A DNA stretch of 6,808 bases from positions 1 through 6,808 of the forward strand of contig JAFVRI010000273.1 of assembly GCA_017504335.1 (NCBI GenBank), written 5' to 3'. The notes beneath the pieces are model-generated. The model searched no databases and was not told the origin of the DNA. It saw only the letters and a list, made by a program, of their open reading frames with translations. The translations under genes were made by a program, and so were the position numbers. Shown here piece by piece: positions 1 through 5,733 of the stretch. Origin of the DNA: Clostridia bacterium (GTDB lineage: Bacteria > Bacillota > Clostridia > Oscillospirales > CAG-272). Within the stretch, counting starts at the first letter, position 1. Every line of letters starts with the position of its first letter.

Positions 1-1
1 G

Positions 2-229
2 CTTGAGGATTTCTTCCTTCGCACTGATCAAAGCTTCCTTTTTGCTGGTCTCTGCCAGCTTCAAGCCTTCATTTCGGATTCGCTTTGCTTCTTCTTCCGC
101 AGAACCGATCTCGGCTTCCGCCTTTCGTTTACGGCGATTGTATCCGACTCGGTAAAACAAACATGCAAAAATCGTTCCAATAACCGCGCTCGCCCCTGCG
201 GCAATCACGGCTACCATCCATGCTTCCAT
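2..229 (-). CDS. rny: Ribonuclease Y, N-terminal part (cut by window edge)
   Basis: RNase Y is the membrane-anchored endoribonuclease that starts decay of many mRNAs in Bacillota. Only the first 76 codons are present. Residues 5-26 form one hydrophobic anchor, followed by a basic stretch (YNRRKRK, 30-36) and the start of a long charged coiled coil. The segment AEAEIGSAEEEAKRI (37-51) and the later KKEALISAKEEIL closely match the family's conserved coiled-coil start. The KH and HD catalytic domains would lie outside the window. The start ATG (227-229) is preceded by AAGGAGGT (237-244) at 7 nt; an in-frame ATG four codons later has no such site. The gene has its own promoter. Identification rests on motif memory, but the TM plus IGSAEEEAKRI combination is very characteristic. 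Confidence 0.9.
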   Translation of the reverse strand, partial: MEAWMVAVIAAGASAVIGTIFACLFYRVGYNRRKRKAEAEIGSAEEEAKRIRNEGLKLAETSKKEALISAKEEILK

Positions 230-289
230 AAATAGCACCTCCTTATTTCTTATTTTCGTTTCTTCAGTATCACAAAATATAAAAAGCGA

Positions 290-303
290 TTGCCACTCGG
301 CAA
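290..303 (-). other. Small hairpin with following T-run in the rny leader
   Basis: The RNA from the minus strand can fold TTGCC-GAGT-GGCAA, a perfect 5-bp stem with a 4-nt loop, followed within 3 nt by a T-rich stretch (CTTTTTATATTTT). It sits in the roughly 90-nt untranslated leader of rny. It could be a weak attenuator or an RNA-processing site, or it could be chance; the stem is too short to call a terminator. Confidence 0.25.
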
Positions 304-327
304 GGCATACTTCTGACACATACTAAT

Positions 328-356
328 ATTGTACACGATTTTTATACAAATGTCAA
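328..356 (-). promoter_or_regulatory. Sigma-A promoter of rny
   Basis: On the minus strand a perfect -35 box TTGACA (351-356) and a -10 box TACAAT (328-333) are separated by exactly 17 bp. Transcription would start near 321, giving a leader of about 90 nt before the rny ATG. The promoter lies downstream of the terminator of the preceding gene, so rny appears to be transcribed independently. Confidence 0.8.
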
Positions 357-410
357 GACTTTTACTCAGAATCCGTCCTCTTCTGTGAAAAAATTTTCAT
401 TTTTTTCCAA

Positions 411-448
411 AAAAACAAAAACCGTTACGGCTATACCGTAACGGTTTT
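411..448 (-). terminator. Rho-independent terminator of the repeat-tailed membrane protein gene
   Basis: A 13-bp perfect inverted repeat (AAAACCGTTACGG at 418-430 and its complement at 436-448) with a 5-nt loop lies 25 bp beyond the stop codon of the 473-2065 gene. In minus-strand RNA it is followed by a T-rich run (TTTTTGTTTTTTT), giving a textbook intrinsic terminator. The flanking A/T ends might allow some activity in the other direction, but no gene points that way. Confidence 0.9.
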
Positions 449-472
449 CATTCTAATTACAGAGACAACAAA

Positions 473-2065
473 TTATGCCTCTTCGTTGTTAGGAGCAGCT
501 TCCTCAACGGGAGCTTCCTCTGCGGGAGCTTCCTCTGCAGGAGCTTCCTCTGCGGGAGCATCCTCTGCGAGAGCTTCCTCTGCGGGAGCTTCCTCTGCGG
601 GAGCAGCATCTACAGGAGCTTCCTCAACGGGAGCGGCTTCTGCGGCAGGCGCATAGCCCTGCTGTGCATTGGGATCATAGTAACCCTGCTGCGCGTTGGG
701 ATCGTAGTAGCCCTGCGCGTTGGGATCGTAGTAGCCCTGTGCGTTGGGATCGTAGTAAGCCTGCTGTACGTTGGGATCGGGAGCATTGCCCGCAAGAACC
801 AACTGTCTGTCATCCTTGGTCATATTCTTGCAGAATACCAAACGAAGAACGATCAGAGCGATCTCTGCCAGAAGGATGATGATCAAACCAACGAGAACGC
901 CGGTCAATGCAGCCTCCTGATCAGAATCCAGCATCAAAGAGGATGCCTCTGTCCACTTACCGGTGTACTTGTTTTGTACACGAATATTCTCTGCACCGGC
1001 AATGACGGTAGGAATAATGAATACGGGAAGCATGAAGATGGCACGTGCCAAATGATGCTCACCCTTCTTTGTGGACAGGGACAGACGCTTGGTGCAGACC
1101 GTGATGTAGGACAGAGCACTGAATGCGAGAACAATGTAGAGAACCATCATAATGCCGTCTACAATGTATCCGGAGCCGGACTGAGAAGCCAACTTGGTGC
1201 TGCTTTCAATCGCTACAAGGAAGTTTGCGAAGCCGCCGTTCAGGAAAGAATTCAGAACACCGGTTTCAATCAGGTTGAAGAAGAATACCATAAATCCAAT
1301 CACACCGACCAGAGATACACCCTGCGCAATGTTCGCATAGATCATATCCTGCTGACGGTAAGCGCGAAGTCTTACTGCAACGGTATTCAACACGATGGAA
1401 ATGATGGAAACGATCAGAATGCCGAGAGCACCTGCGCCGTATTCCATACCGGGAAGCACGCACTGGAAGAGCAGAAGCGTGAAGCAGAGCTCCAGAAGTC
1501 CGGGCAGCTGTGCACCGGTTCTGGCGGTTGCCAGCTCAGGCTCCTTCAGATGCTTAAGCGCGGAGATCAAAGCAATCAGCGCCTTTACAATCAGGAAAAT
1601 GGGGAACAGAAGGGTCATGAAGACCACATAGAGAAGAGCGATGGAGCTGACCAGGATTCCGAGAATCGCGGTAATGCTTTCGAAATCCGCATCTCCGCTG
1701 ATCACATCCGCAAAGGGAGTCATCAATCCGGCTACCAGAGCAAATGCCTCCTTGGCATCTTCGGTTTCCATTGCGTCCTCAAGCTTATCCTCATCGGGAT
1801 CCCCGCTCAGGAGCTCGGAGCCGATGTCGATAAAGAACGAAATACCGGAAATCAGCGTAGGAGCAGATACTTCAACAGAATCGGGAAGCTCCTCCAAATC
1901 CAGACCTTCTACCTCATCAAACAGCTCATTCACTGTGTCTGCTACCTTTTCGGTATTCAGCTTGATGATGGGCATAAAGCTCAGAATCAATGCCAGGATG
2001 ACCAATGCCACGCTGACCCAAACCTGAACAGTTGCCGTTGTTTTCTTGGGTATGTTCGGGAACAT
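473..2065 (-). CDS. Multi-pass membrane protein with YYDPNAQ and AEEAP repeat tail, function unknown
   Basis: I do not recognise a named family. The 530-residue product has a TM segment at 13-36, an acidic non-membrane loop (about 40-128), then hydrophobic segments near 131-168 (probably two), 188-205, 211-230, 247-266, 303-323, 341-356 and 386-411, so about eight or nine passes. After the last segment comes a hydrophilic tail: four copies of YYDPNAQ (437-468), then an Ala/Pro/Glu block with about nine AEEAP-like pentads (478-523). A tail of this kind is usually disordered; the Tyr/Gln repeats could mediate weak self-association or partner binding, which is inference. Start ATG has AGGAGG at 8 nt. 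The gene is monocistronic, between its own consensus promoter and terminator. The reading frame is secure: the TM profile is coherent and the promoter, RBS and terminator all fit this strand. Confidence 0.85.
   Translation of the reverse strand: MFPNIPKKTTATVQVWVSVALVILALILSFMPIIKLNTEKVADTVNELFDEVEGLDLEELPDSVEVSAPTLISGISFFIDIGSELLSGDPDEDKLEDAMETEDAKEAFALVAGLMTPFADVISGDADFESITAILGILVSSIALLYVVFMTLLFPIFLIVKALIALISALKHLKEPELATARTGAQLPGLLELCFTLLLFQCVLPGMEYGAGALGILIVSIISIVLNTVAVRLRAYRQQDMIYANIAQGVSLVGVIGFMVFFFNLIETGVLNSFLNGGFANFLVAIESSTKLASQSGSGYIVDGIMMVLYIVLAFSALSYITVCTKRLSLSTKKGEHHLARAIFMLPVFIIPTVIAGAENIRVQNKYTGKWTEASSLMLDSDQEAALTGVLVGLIIILLAEIALIVLRLVFCKNMTKDDRQLVLAGNAPDPNVQQAYYDPNAQGYYDPNAQGYYDPNAQQGYYDPNAQQGYAPAAEAAPVEEAPVDAAPAEEAPAEEALAEDAPAEEAPAEEAPAEEAPVEEAAPNNEEA
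497..634 (-). repeat. 15-bp coding tandem repeat (AEEAP pentads)
   Basis: A tract of about nine 15-bp units with the plus-strand core gagcttcctctgcgg encodes the Ala-Glu-Glu-Ala-Pro block of the membrane protein's C-terminus. Units differ at a few bases (for example gcatcctctgcga, gcatctacag), changing Glu to Asp or Pro to Leu in places. Near-identity at the DNA level suggests recent expansion by slippage or unequal recombination; length is a whole number of codons, so copy changes keep frame. Confidence 0.85.
662..757 (-). repeat. 24/27-bp coding tandem repeat (YYDPNAQ units)
   Basis: Four near-identical units encode YYDPNAQ-G or YYDPNAQ-QG. Three are spaced by 24 bp and the last by 27 bp, the difference being an extra Gln codon. 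A degenerate fifth unit (DPNVQQA) precedes the array. The repeats directly abut the 15-bp array, so the whole tail is built from two different in-frame minisatellites. Confidence 0.85.
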
Positions 2066-2099
2066 TTTGTTTTCCTCCTAATAAAAGAATTACACCTTC

Positions 2100-2128
2100 A
2101 TTATACACCCTTCAAAAGTTCTTGTCAA
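2100..2128 (-). promoter_or_regulatory. Full-consensus sigma-A promoter of the repeat-tailed membrane protein gene
   Basis: The minus strand carries TTGACA (2123-2128), a 17-bp spacer and TATAAT (2100-2105), the exact sigma-A consensus in all 12 positions. The expected start near 2093 gives a short leader of about 28 nt containing the AGGAGG site (2074-2079). This predicts strong, constitutive expression unless a repressor acts; no obvious operator palindrome overlaps it. Confidence 0.88.
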
Positions 2129-2139
2129 TAAAAAGTCTC

Positions 2140-2167
2140 AAAAAAAACACATGCGCTTCATTTTTTT
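2140..2167 (-). terminator. Possible weak terminator after the CHR gene pair
   Basis: Beyond the second CHR gene the minus strand reads an A-run, ATG-AAGCG-CAT, then GTG and eight T residues. Pairing of the A-run with the T-run around the small central stem would give an AU-rich hairpin ending in a U-tract. The GC core is only a few pairs, so this is a weak candidate, but it lies where a terminator is expected, about 33 bp after the stop and before the next promoter. Confidence 0.35.
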
Positions 2168-2200
2168 CACAGATTCGTCACGTCTTTACGCTACACAAAC

Positions 2201-2773
2201 TCAAATTGCGTAGATCATCATCCCAAGTCCCGCTGAAATCAGGATCATCACAACAGGAGTCGGCTTCCGTTTGAGAATGACCTTGGAGAAAAATGCCACA
2301 AGCAATAGAATCTCAAACAGAATCAGCCCACGGTAATCGGGAAACAGAGGAATTTCCGTGCTTTGAAAGCCTAAGAGCACCGTCATAAAAAATACAATTC
2401 CCGTGCCGAAAATCAATGCGACCACACAGGGACGGACACCGCGCAAAAAGGCTTGCACTCCTTTCTGACTGAGAAAAGCTTTTGCTGCCATTGCGATCAA
2501 CAAGATAATCACGAACGAAGGAAGCACCACACCGAGGGTGGCAATGATCGCGCCAAGCAAACCTCCCTGAGAGGATCCCACAAAGGTTGCCATATTCACG
2601 GCAATGGGACCGGGGGTAGACTCGGATACGGCGATCATATTGATCAGCTCCTCCTCACGAAGCCATCCATGCGCCAACACCTGATCCCGTATCATGGAGA
2701 TCATAGCATATCCGCCGCCAAAGGAAACCGCGCCAATTTGCAAAAAGACCCAAAACAGCTGCAAATAGATCAT
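2201..2773 (-). CDS. Chromate transporter family (CHR) protein, second subunit
   Basis: This is a 190-residue single-domain CHR protein. It shows the N-terminal signature FGGGYAMI (18-25), the hallmark ESTPGPIAVNMATFVG (51-66), and LRGVRPCVVALI (110-121), with hydrophobic segments at about 5-25, 72-98, 112-136, 146-166 and 172-189. Two-domain CHR proteins of about 400 residues export chromate, probably in exchange for sulfate; short ones are encoded in pairs that work together. Here the partner lies immediately upstream with a 4-bp ATGA overlap, implying translational coupling; an internal AAGGAGG (2781-2787) 7 nt before the ATG also supports this start. Actual substrate is unknown: many anaerobes carry such pairs with no chromate link. 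Family assignment is firm, substrate is not. Confidence 0.92.
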   Translation of the reverse strand: MIYLQLFWVFLQIGAVSFGGGYAMISMIRDQVLAHGWLREEELINMIAVSESTPGPIAVNMATFVGSSQGGLLGAIIATLGVVLPSFVIILLIAMAAKAFLSQKGVQAFLRGVRPCVVALIFGTGIVFFMTVLLGFQSTEIPLFPDYRGLILFEILLLVAFFSKVILKRKPTPVVMILISAGLGMMIYAI

Positions 2774-3354
2774 TGTCTTCCCTCCTTTTTCTCACGCATC
2801 CGCAAAAGAAAATAGGCACTCACACCGATTGCTCCGCAAATCAGAATATACAGCACCGAGGAAAAACGGACAGCGAAGATAGAAAAAAGAACCAAACACA
2901 CCGTGACCGATGCGAAAATGCTCACGGAAAAGGGATTTTTCTTCATCTTCTTCAGCATTTTAAAGCCGATCGAAAGGATCAAGTAGACCACACAAACCCG
3001 AATTCCTCGGAAGGCATATTCCACCGGTCTCCATGTCAGAAAGGTGTCCAAAAAGAGCGACAAAACAAAGATAATTACCAAAGAAGGCAAGCAGACACCA
3101 AGGGTCGATACCACAGAGCCAAGCACACCCTTGCGCTGATATCCGATATAGGTTGCCGCATTGATCGCAATGGGACCGGGGGTGGATTCGGCAATGGCAA
3201 CCACATCCAAAAATTCTTCCCGTTCGATCCATTTCTTTCGTACGACCAGGGTGTTTTCGAGCAGAGCGATCATCGCATATCCGCCTCCGAACGTAAACAG
3301 ACCGATTTTCAGCATGGTCAGAAACAGTTCAAAAAGACCCGCTGTTCTTTTCAT
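2770..3354 (-). CDS. Chromate transporter family (CHR) protein, first subunit
   Basis: This single-domain CHR protein (194 residues from the chosen start) has FGGGYAMI (22-29) and AESTPGPIAINAATYIG (55-71), followed by TM segments at about 77-107, 121-134, 146-165 and 167-184 and a basic C-terminus (LRMREKKEGRQ). It resembles the downstream gene in both motifs, consistent with an old duplication. The frame also offers GTG at 3361-3363 and ATG at 3358-3360, but the ribosome binding site GGGGAGG (3363-3369) overlaps or abuts these; the ATG at 3352-3354 has an ideal 8-nt spacing and was chosen. The two genes probably make one membrane complex moving an oxyanion such as chromate or a related ion; substrate is inferred from family only. 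Confidence 0.92.
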   Translation of the reverse strand: MKRTAGLFELFLTMLKIGLFTFGGGYAMIALLENTLVVRKKWIEREEFLDVVAIAESTPGPIAINAATYIGYQRKGVLGSVVSTLGVCLPSLVIIFVLSLFLDTFLTWRPVEYAFRGIRVCVVYLILSIGFKMLKKMKKNPFSVSIFASVTVCLVLFSIFAVRFSSVLYILICGAIGVSAYFLLRMREKKEGRQ

Positions 3355-3362
3355 ATGCATCA

Positions 3363-3369
3363 CCTCCCC
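3363..3369 (-). promoter_or_regulatory. Ribosome binding site that fixes the start of the first CHR gene
   Basis: GGGGAGG on the minus strand runs into GTGATGCATATG. It lies 2 nt from the ATG at 3358-3360 but 8 nt from the ATG at 3352-3354, so the latter is the likely start. Confidence 0.75.
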
Positions 3370-3372
3370 ATT

Positions 3373-3401
3373 ATTTTACCATACACACGTGATTTTTGCA
3401 A
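3373..3401 (-). promoter_or_regulatory. Candidate promoter of the CHR gene pair
   Basis: TTGCAA (3396-3401), 17 bp and TAAAAT (3373-3378) on the minus strand lie just past the terminator of the upstream operon. The match is moderate, and the predicted start near 3366 falls within the ribosome binding site, so the transcript would have almost no leader. It is the best candidate in the 50-bp gap, but start position would need mapping. Confidence 0.4.
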
Positions 3402-3404
3402 GAG

Positions 3405-3435
3405 AAAAACGGACGAAGTTAAAACTCCGTCCGTT
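3405..3435 (-). terminator. Terminator of the permease / oxidoreductase operon
   Basis: An 11-bp stem (arms 3408-3418 and 3425-3435, 6-nt loop) begins 8 bp after the stop of the oxidoreductase gene. In minus-strand RNA the one mismatch becomes a G-U pair and the stem is followed by TTTTT; the plus-strand reading has a true A-C mismatch and no U-tract. This shows that the structure belongs to the minus-strand operon. Confidence 0.88.
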
Positions 3436-3442
3436 CCGAAAA

Positions 3443-4690
3443 TCACTTAATGACTTCTCTGTAAAGCTCCACCTGCTTTTCGGTAGGCTTGAAATCGGGA
3501 TGCGTGCAGCAAGGAATGGTAGGCTCGCTTCCATCTGCTCCCCAGAAGGGAGTCTCGCGGTCATTCTCATACTGCGCTCTTGCTTCCTCAGTGTGGAAAT
3601 CGGGAATGTCGTAGGGCATACCGCCGTTCATGACCGAGCGGTGACTGAGAATTGCCACCGAGGACATGGTAACCGCGGAATAAGCATCGAAGGGATGCTC
3701 GGGCTGACGTCCCTCGCGAATGCAGTTCAAGAACATCTTTGCCGTCAGGAAGTCACCGCCGCCGTGACCGCTCTTCTTGATCAACTCCTCGTCGGGATCA
3801 TTCCAGTTCGGCTCGTAGAGTGTCTCGGTGGGAGCGCCCTCGGGCTTGGTCCACTCGTTGTAGCGAAGCATGACCTTCTTACCCATGCCGCGCAGATTTT
3901 CGATCTGTCCGTCGGTTCCGCAGATACGGTATGCGTTGTGGTGCGCGCCGAAGGCGGCACAGCCCGTAAAGCGGAAGATCGAACCGTCATCATTTTGGGT
4001 GGTAATGATCGCCGCGCGGTCTCCGCCGTAGCTTGCCGTAGGAACATCCCCTTCAATGGGGGCGAACACAGCCATTGCCGTAACACGTTTCGGCGTTGCG
4101 CCCGTCGCCCACATGATCGGCCCCAAAGAGTGGGTTACGTAATAAGATCTGGGCAGGAAGTTGCGCCAATGCCCCTCAAAATAATTGTAGGTCTTTTTGA
4201 ATCTTGTGTCACAGGGATCACCGGGATGGTTGTACTCACCCTCGGCATAGAGGATCTTACCGAGGCTGCCGCCGTCACAGATCCGCTTCATCTCACGATT
4301 GAAGAGCATCTGGGGATAGTTCTCCGCCAGCATATAGATGGCGCGATCCTTGTATTTTTCGTACGCGCGGATCAGCTCCACGCCCTCTGCCATGGTCCCG
4401 TTGCTGATGCACTCTCCGAACACGTGAATTCCCTTCTCCATCAGACGAATGGTATAAGGAGCATGCTCGTTGAAATAGTTGGCAACGATCACCGCATCCA
4501 TGTCGTGGTTGATAAACTCATCAAAGTTGTCATACACCGCTACCGTTTCGCCAAGCTTTGCGGCTGCCGCCTCGCGGCGCTCCTTGTGCTTGTCGCAGAT
4601 GGCAACGATGTCACAGTTCTGAAGCATAAAGTTTTTGGCAATATCCATGCCGCGGCCTACGCCGAATACACCGATCTTGATTCTTTCCAT
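3443..4690 (-). CDS. Gfo/Idh/MocA-family NAD(P)-dependent enzyme, GH109-like features
   Basis: This 415-residue protein has an N-terminal Rossmann fold (IKIGVFGVGRGM, 4-15) and the acidic ICD (31-33) at the end of beta-2, then a C-terminal Gfo/Idh/MocA-type domain. The usual EKP motif is replaced by GECISNG (92-98), so the customary Lys is missing. Other conserved-looking motifs are AENYPQM (122-128), THSLGP (186-191), GHGGGD (308-313) and a C-terminal SSVAILSHRSVMNGG (343-357). THSLGP and GHGGGD recall the GH109 branch, where the fold uses bound NAD to cleave glycosides by an oxidation/elimination route; a sugar dehydrogenase or dehydratase is the alternative. No signal peptide, so cytosolic. 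RBS GGAGG is 9 nt before the ATG. It lies 21 bp after the permease gene, in one operon, suggesting it acts on the imported compound. Confidence 0.88.
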   Translation of the reverse strand: MERIKIGVFGVGRGMDIAKNFMLQNCDIVAICDKHKERREAAAAKLGETVAVYDNFDEFINHDMDAVIVANYFNEHAPYTIRLMEKGIHVFGECISNGTMAEGVELIRAYEKYKDRAIYMLAENYPQMLFNREMKRICDGGSLGKILYAEGEYNHPGDPCDTRFKKTYNYFEGHWRNFLPRSYYVTHSLGPIMWATGATPKRVTAMAVFAPIEGDVPTASYGGDRAAIITTQNDDGSIFRFTGCAAFGAHHNAYRICGTDGQIENLRGMGKKVMLRYNEWTKPEGAPTETLYEPNWNDPDEELIKKSGHGGGDFLTAKMFLNCIREGRQPEHPFDAYSAVTMSSVAILSHRSVMNGGMPYDIPDFHTEEARAQYENDRETPFWGADGSEPTIPCCTHPDFKPTEKQVELYREVIK

Positions 4691-4711
4691 GATTTTATAC
4701 CTCCAAAAAAA

Positions 4712-5578
4712 TTAGACGGGAATGATAAACAACGCAAGCATACCGAGAAAGGCAATTCCTACCGAAAGGATCTCCTTCTTTGTGGGCTTTTTCGCGCCAA
4801 AGAAACAAATGAGTGTGGAGACGATCATCACGCCTCCCGTAACCATAGGATACTGCACCGAGGCATCCACATGTGCCAAGGCAATGACCAAAAGGAAATT
4901 CGCGATCTTGTTGGCAGCACCCGATGTGGCACTGACACCCAACGCCTTCCAGGTATAGGGCTTCGTTTTTTCCTTTTTCGCGGCAAGAAGGATCAAAAAG
5001 ATCACCAAAGAGAACACACCTGTCAGCAGTGCACTCCAGATCGAATATCCCGCGGCGCTTGTCTTTTCATAGGGGGCTTCCGTAAAGATTTTAGAAAGCA
5101 CACCCGACATGCCGTTCAGCACAAATACGCCGAGATAATAGATCCAACCCTTTCCACCGTTTCCGCGGGAAACGGTCATAAGCAGAGCGACAAAGATAAA
5201 AGCGTAGCACACTCCCTTGGCAAGGGTCATCGGTTCTCCGTAAAAAATCATTCCCACCCCTGCAGGCAAAAGCATTCCGCCCAGCATCGAAAAGAGAGAA
5301 AATACGGAAAGATTGATGCTGTCCAAAGCCTTGAAGCTGAAATAGGAAAAGCCTACCCCATTCAACGCCACCAGAGATGCCATCAAAAATGTAAAGGGAG
5401 TCAGTTCAAATTGAAATCCGTTGATGATCAACAGAACAATCAAGCCCGCAAAGGCACCGACAAAGCTGGACTCCATACTGATGAAGAAGCTACTGCCTCT
5501 CATCCGTCGATACACGTCCTTCAACGCAAAGCATCCGCCAAAGGTCGCGACCGATAAAAGTATCATACCATAATACAT
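4712..5578 (-). CDS. EamA/DMT-superfamily permease
   Basis: The 288-residue product has about ten TM segments (near 2-20, 33-53, 61-82, 88-112, 118-137, 145-165, 178-199, 211-234, 239-261, 269-286), the two-times-five layout of drug/metabolite transporters. The end of the first half (SLFSMLGGMLLPAGVGMIFYGE, spanning 94-115) fits the EamA pattern of a Pro-containing helix followed by GE. Members export or import small metabolites; substrate cannot be read from sequence. The frame extends to a GTG at 5603-5605, but that codon lies upstream of the predicted transcript start (about 5601) and lacks a Shine-Dalgarno site, whereas ATG 5576-5578 has GGAGA at 8 nt. It is first in the operon, followed at 21 bp by the oxidoreductase, and probably controlled by the divergent AraC-type regulator. 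Confidence 0.88.
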   Translation of the reverse strand: MYYGMILLSVATFGGCFALKDVYRRMRGSSFFISMESSFVGAFAGLIVLLIINGFQFELTPFTFLMASLVALNGVGFSYFSFKALDSINLSVFSLFSMLGGMLLPAGVGMIFYGEPMTLAKGVCYAFIFVALLMTVSRGNGGKGWIYYLGVFVLNGMSGVLSKIFTEAPYEKTSAAGYSIWSALLTGVFSLVIFLILLAAKKEKTKPYTWKALGVSATSGAANKIANFLLVIALAHVDASVQYPMVTGGVMIVSTLICFFGAKKPTKKEILSVGIAFLGMLALFIIPV

Positions 5579-5607
5579 GCTGTTTCTCCATTCTGATTGA
5601 TGCACTC

Positions 5608-5636
5608 AGTATATCACGTATCGAATTTCTTTTCAA
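5608..5636 (-). promoter_or_regulatory. Promoter of the permease / oxidoreductase operon
   Basis: TTGAAA (5631-5636), 17 bp and TATACT (5608-5613) on the minus strand place the transcript start near 5601, with a 22-nt leader to the permease ATG. The -35 box is not full consensus, which fits a promoter helped by an activator. Confidence 0.75.
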
Positions 5637-5641
5637 TGGAA

Positions 5642-5665
5642 TTTTTCTATATATTTATCGAAAAA
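5642..5665. promoter_or_regulatory. Candidate operator: imperfect palindrome between divergent promoters
   Basis: TTTTTCTAT (5642-5650) and ATCGAAAAA (5657-5665) are inverted arms matching in 8 of 9 positions around a 6-bp centre. The site lies about -41 to -64 from the operon's predicted start, where AraC-type activators commonly bind. The sequence is AT-rich, so chance is possible; the neighbouring TATCGAA is also repeated at 5619-5625 inside the operon promoter. Confidence 0.35.
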
Positions 5666-5678
5666 AGTTATTTTAATC

Positions 5679-5707
5679 TTGTTTTTTTCCTTTTTTTATG
5701 CTATACT
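5679..5707 (+). promoter_or_regulatory. Promoter of the AraC-family regulator gene
   Basis: TTGTTT (5679-5684), 17 bp and TATACT (5702-5707) on the plus strand give a start near 5714, 20 nt before the ATG. The -10 box and the next three bases (TATACTGAG) are identical to those of the divergent operon promoter. Confidence 0.7.
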
Positions 5708-5733
5708 GAGAAAAAAATGACAAGGGTGATGCT

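Noticed and set aside
662..757. Repeat array considered as a CRISPR
   Set aside because: The units abut directly with no unique spacers, keep a reading frame and encode YYDPNAQ, so this is a coding tandem repeat.
974..2131. A 385-codon open frame on the plus strand
   Set aside because: It is antisense to the repeat-tailed membrane protein. It lacks a ribosome binding site, its composition is not protein-like, and it runs through the full-consensus minus-strand promoter.
3386..3391. CACGTG palindrome in the CHR promoter spacer as an operator
   Set aside because: Six bases with no longer symmetry and no second copy nearby; expected by chance.
3161..5557. A 798-codon open frame on the plus strand
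   Set aside because: It lies antisense to the first CHR gene, the oxidoreductase and the permease, all of which have clear family motifs, RBSs, promoters and terminators. Its translation is rich in His, Arg, Gln and Cys with no recognisable domain, and it crosses a terminator and two intergenic gaps. It is a by-product of codon bias on the minus strand.
5603..5605. GTG as the permease start codon
   Set aside because: It would lie upstream of the predicted transcript start and has no Shine-Dalgarno site, while the ATG at 5576-5578 has GGAGA at suitable distance.
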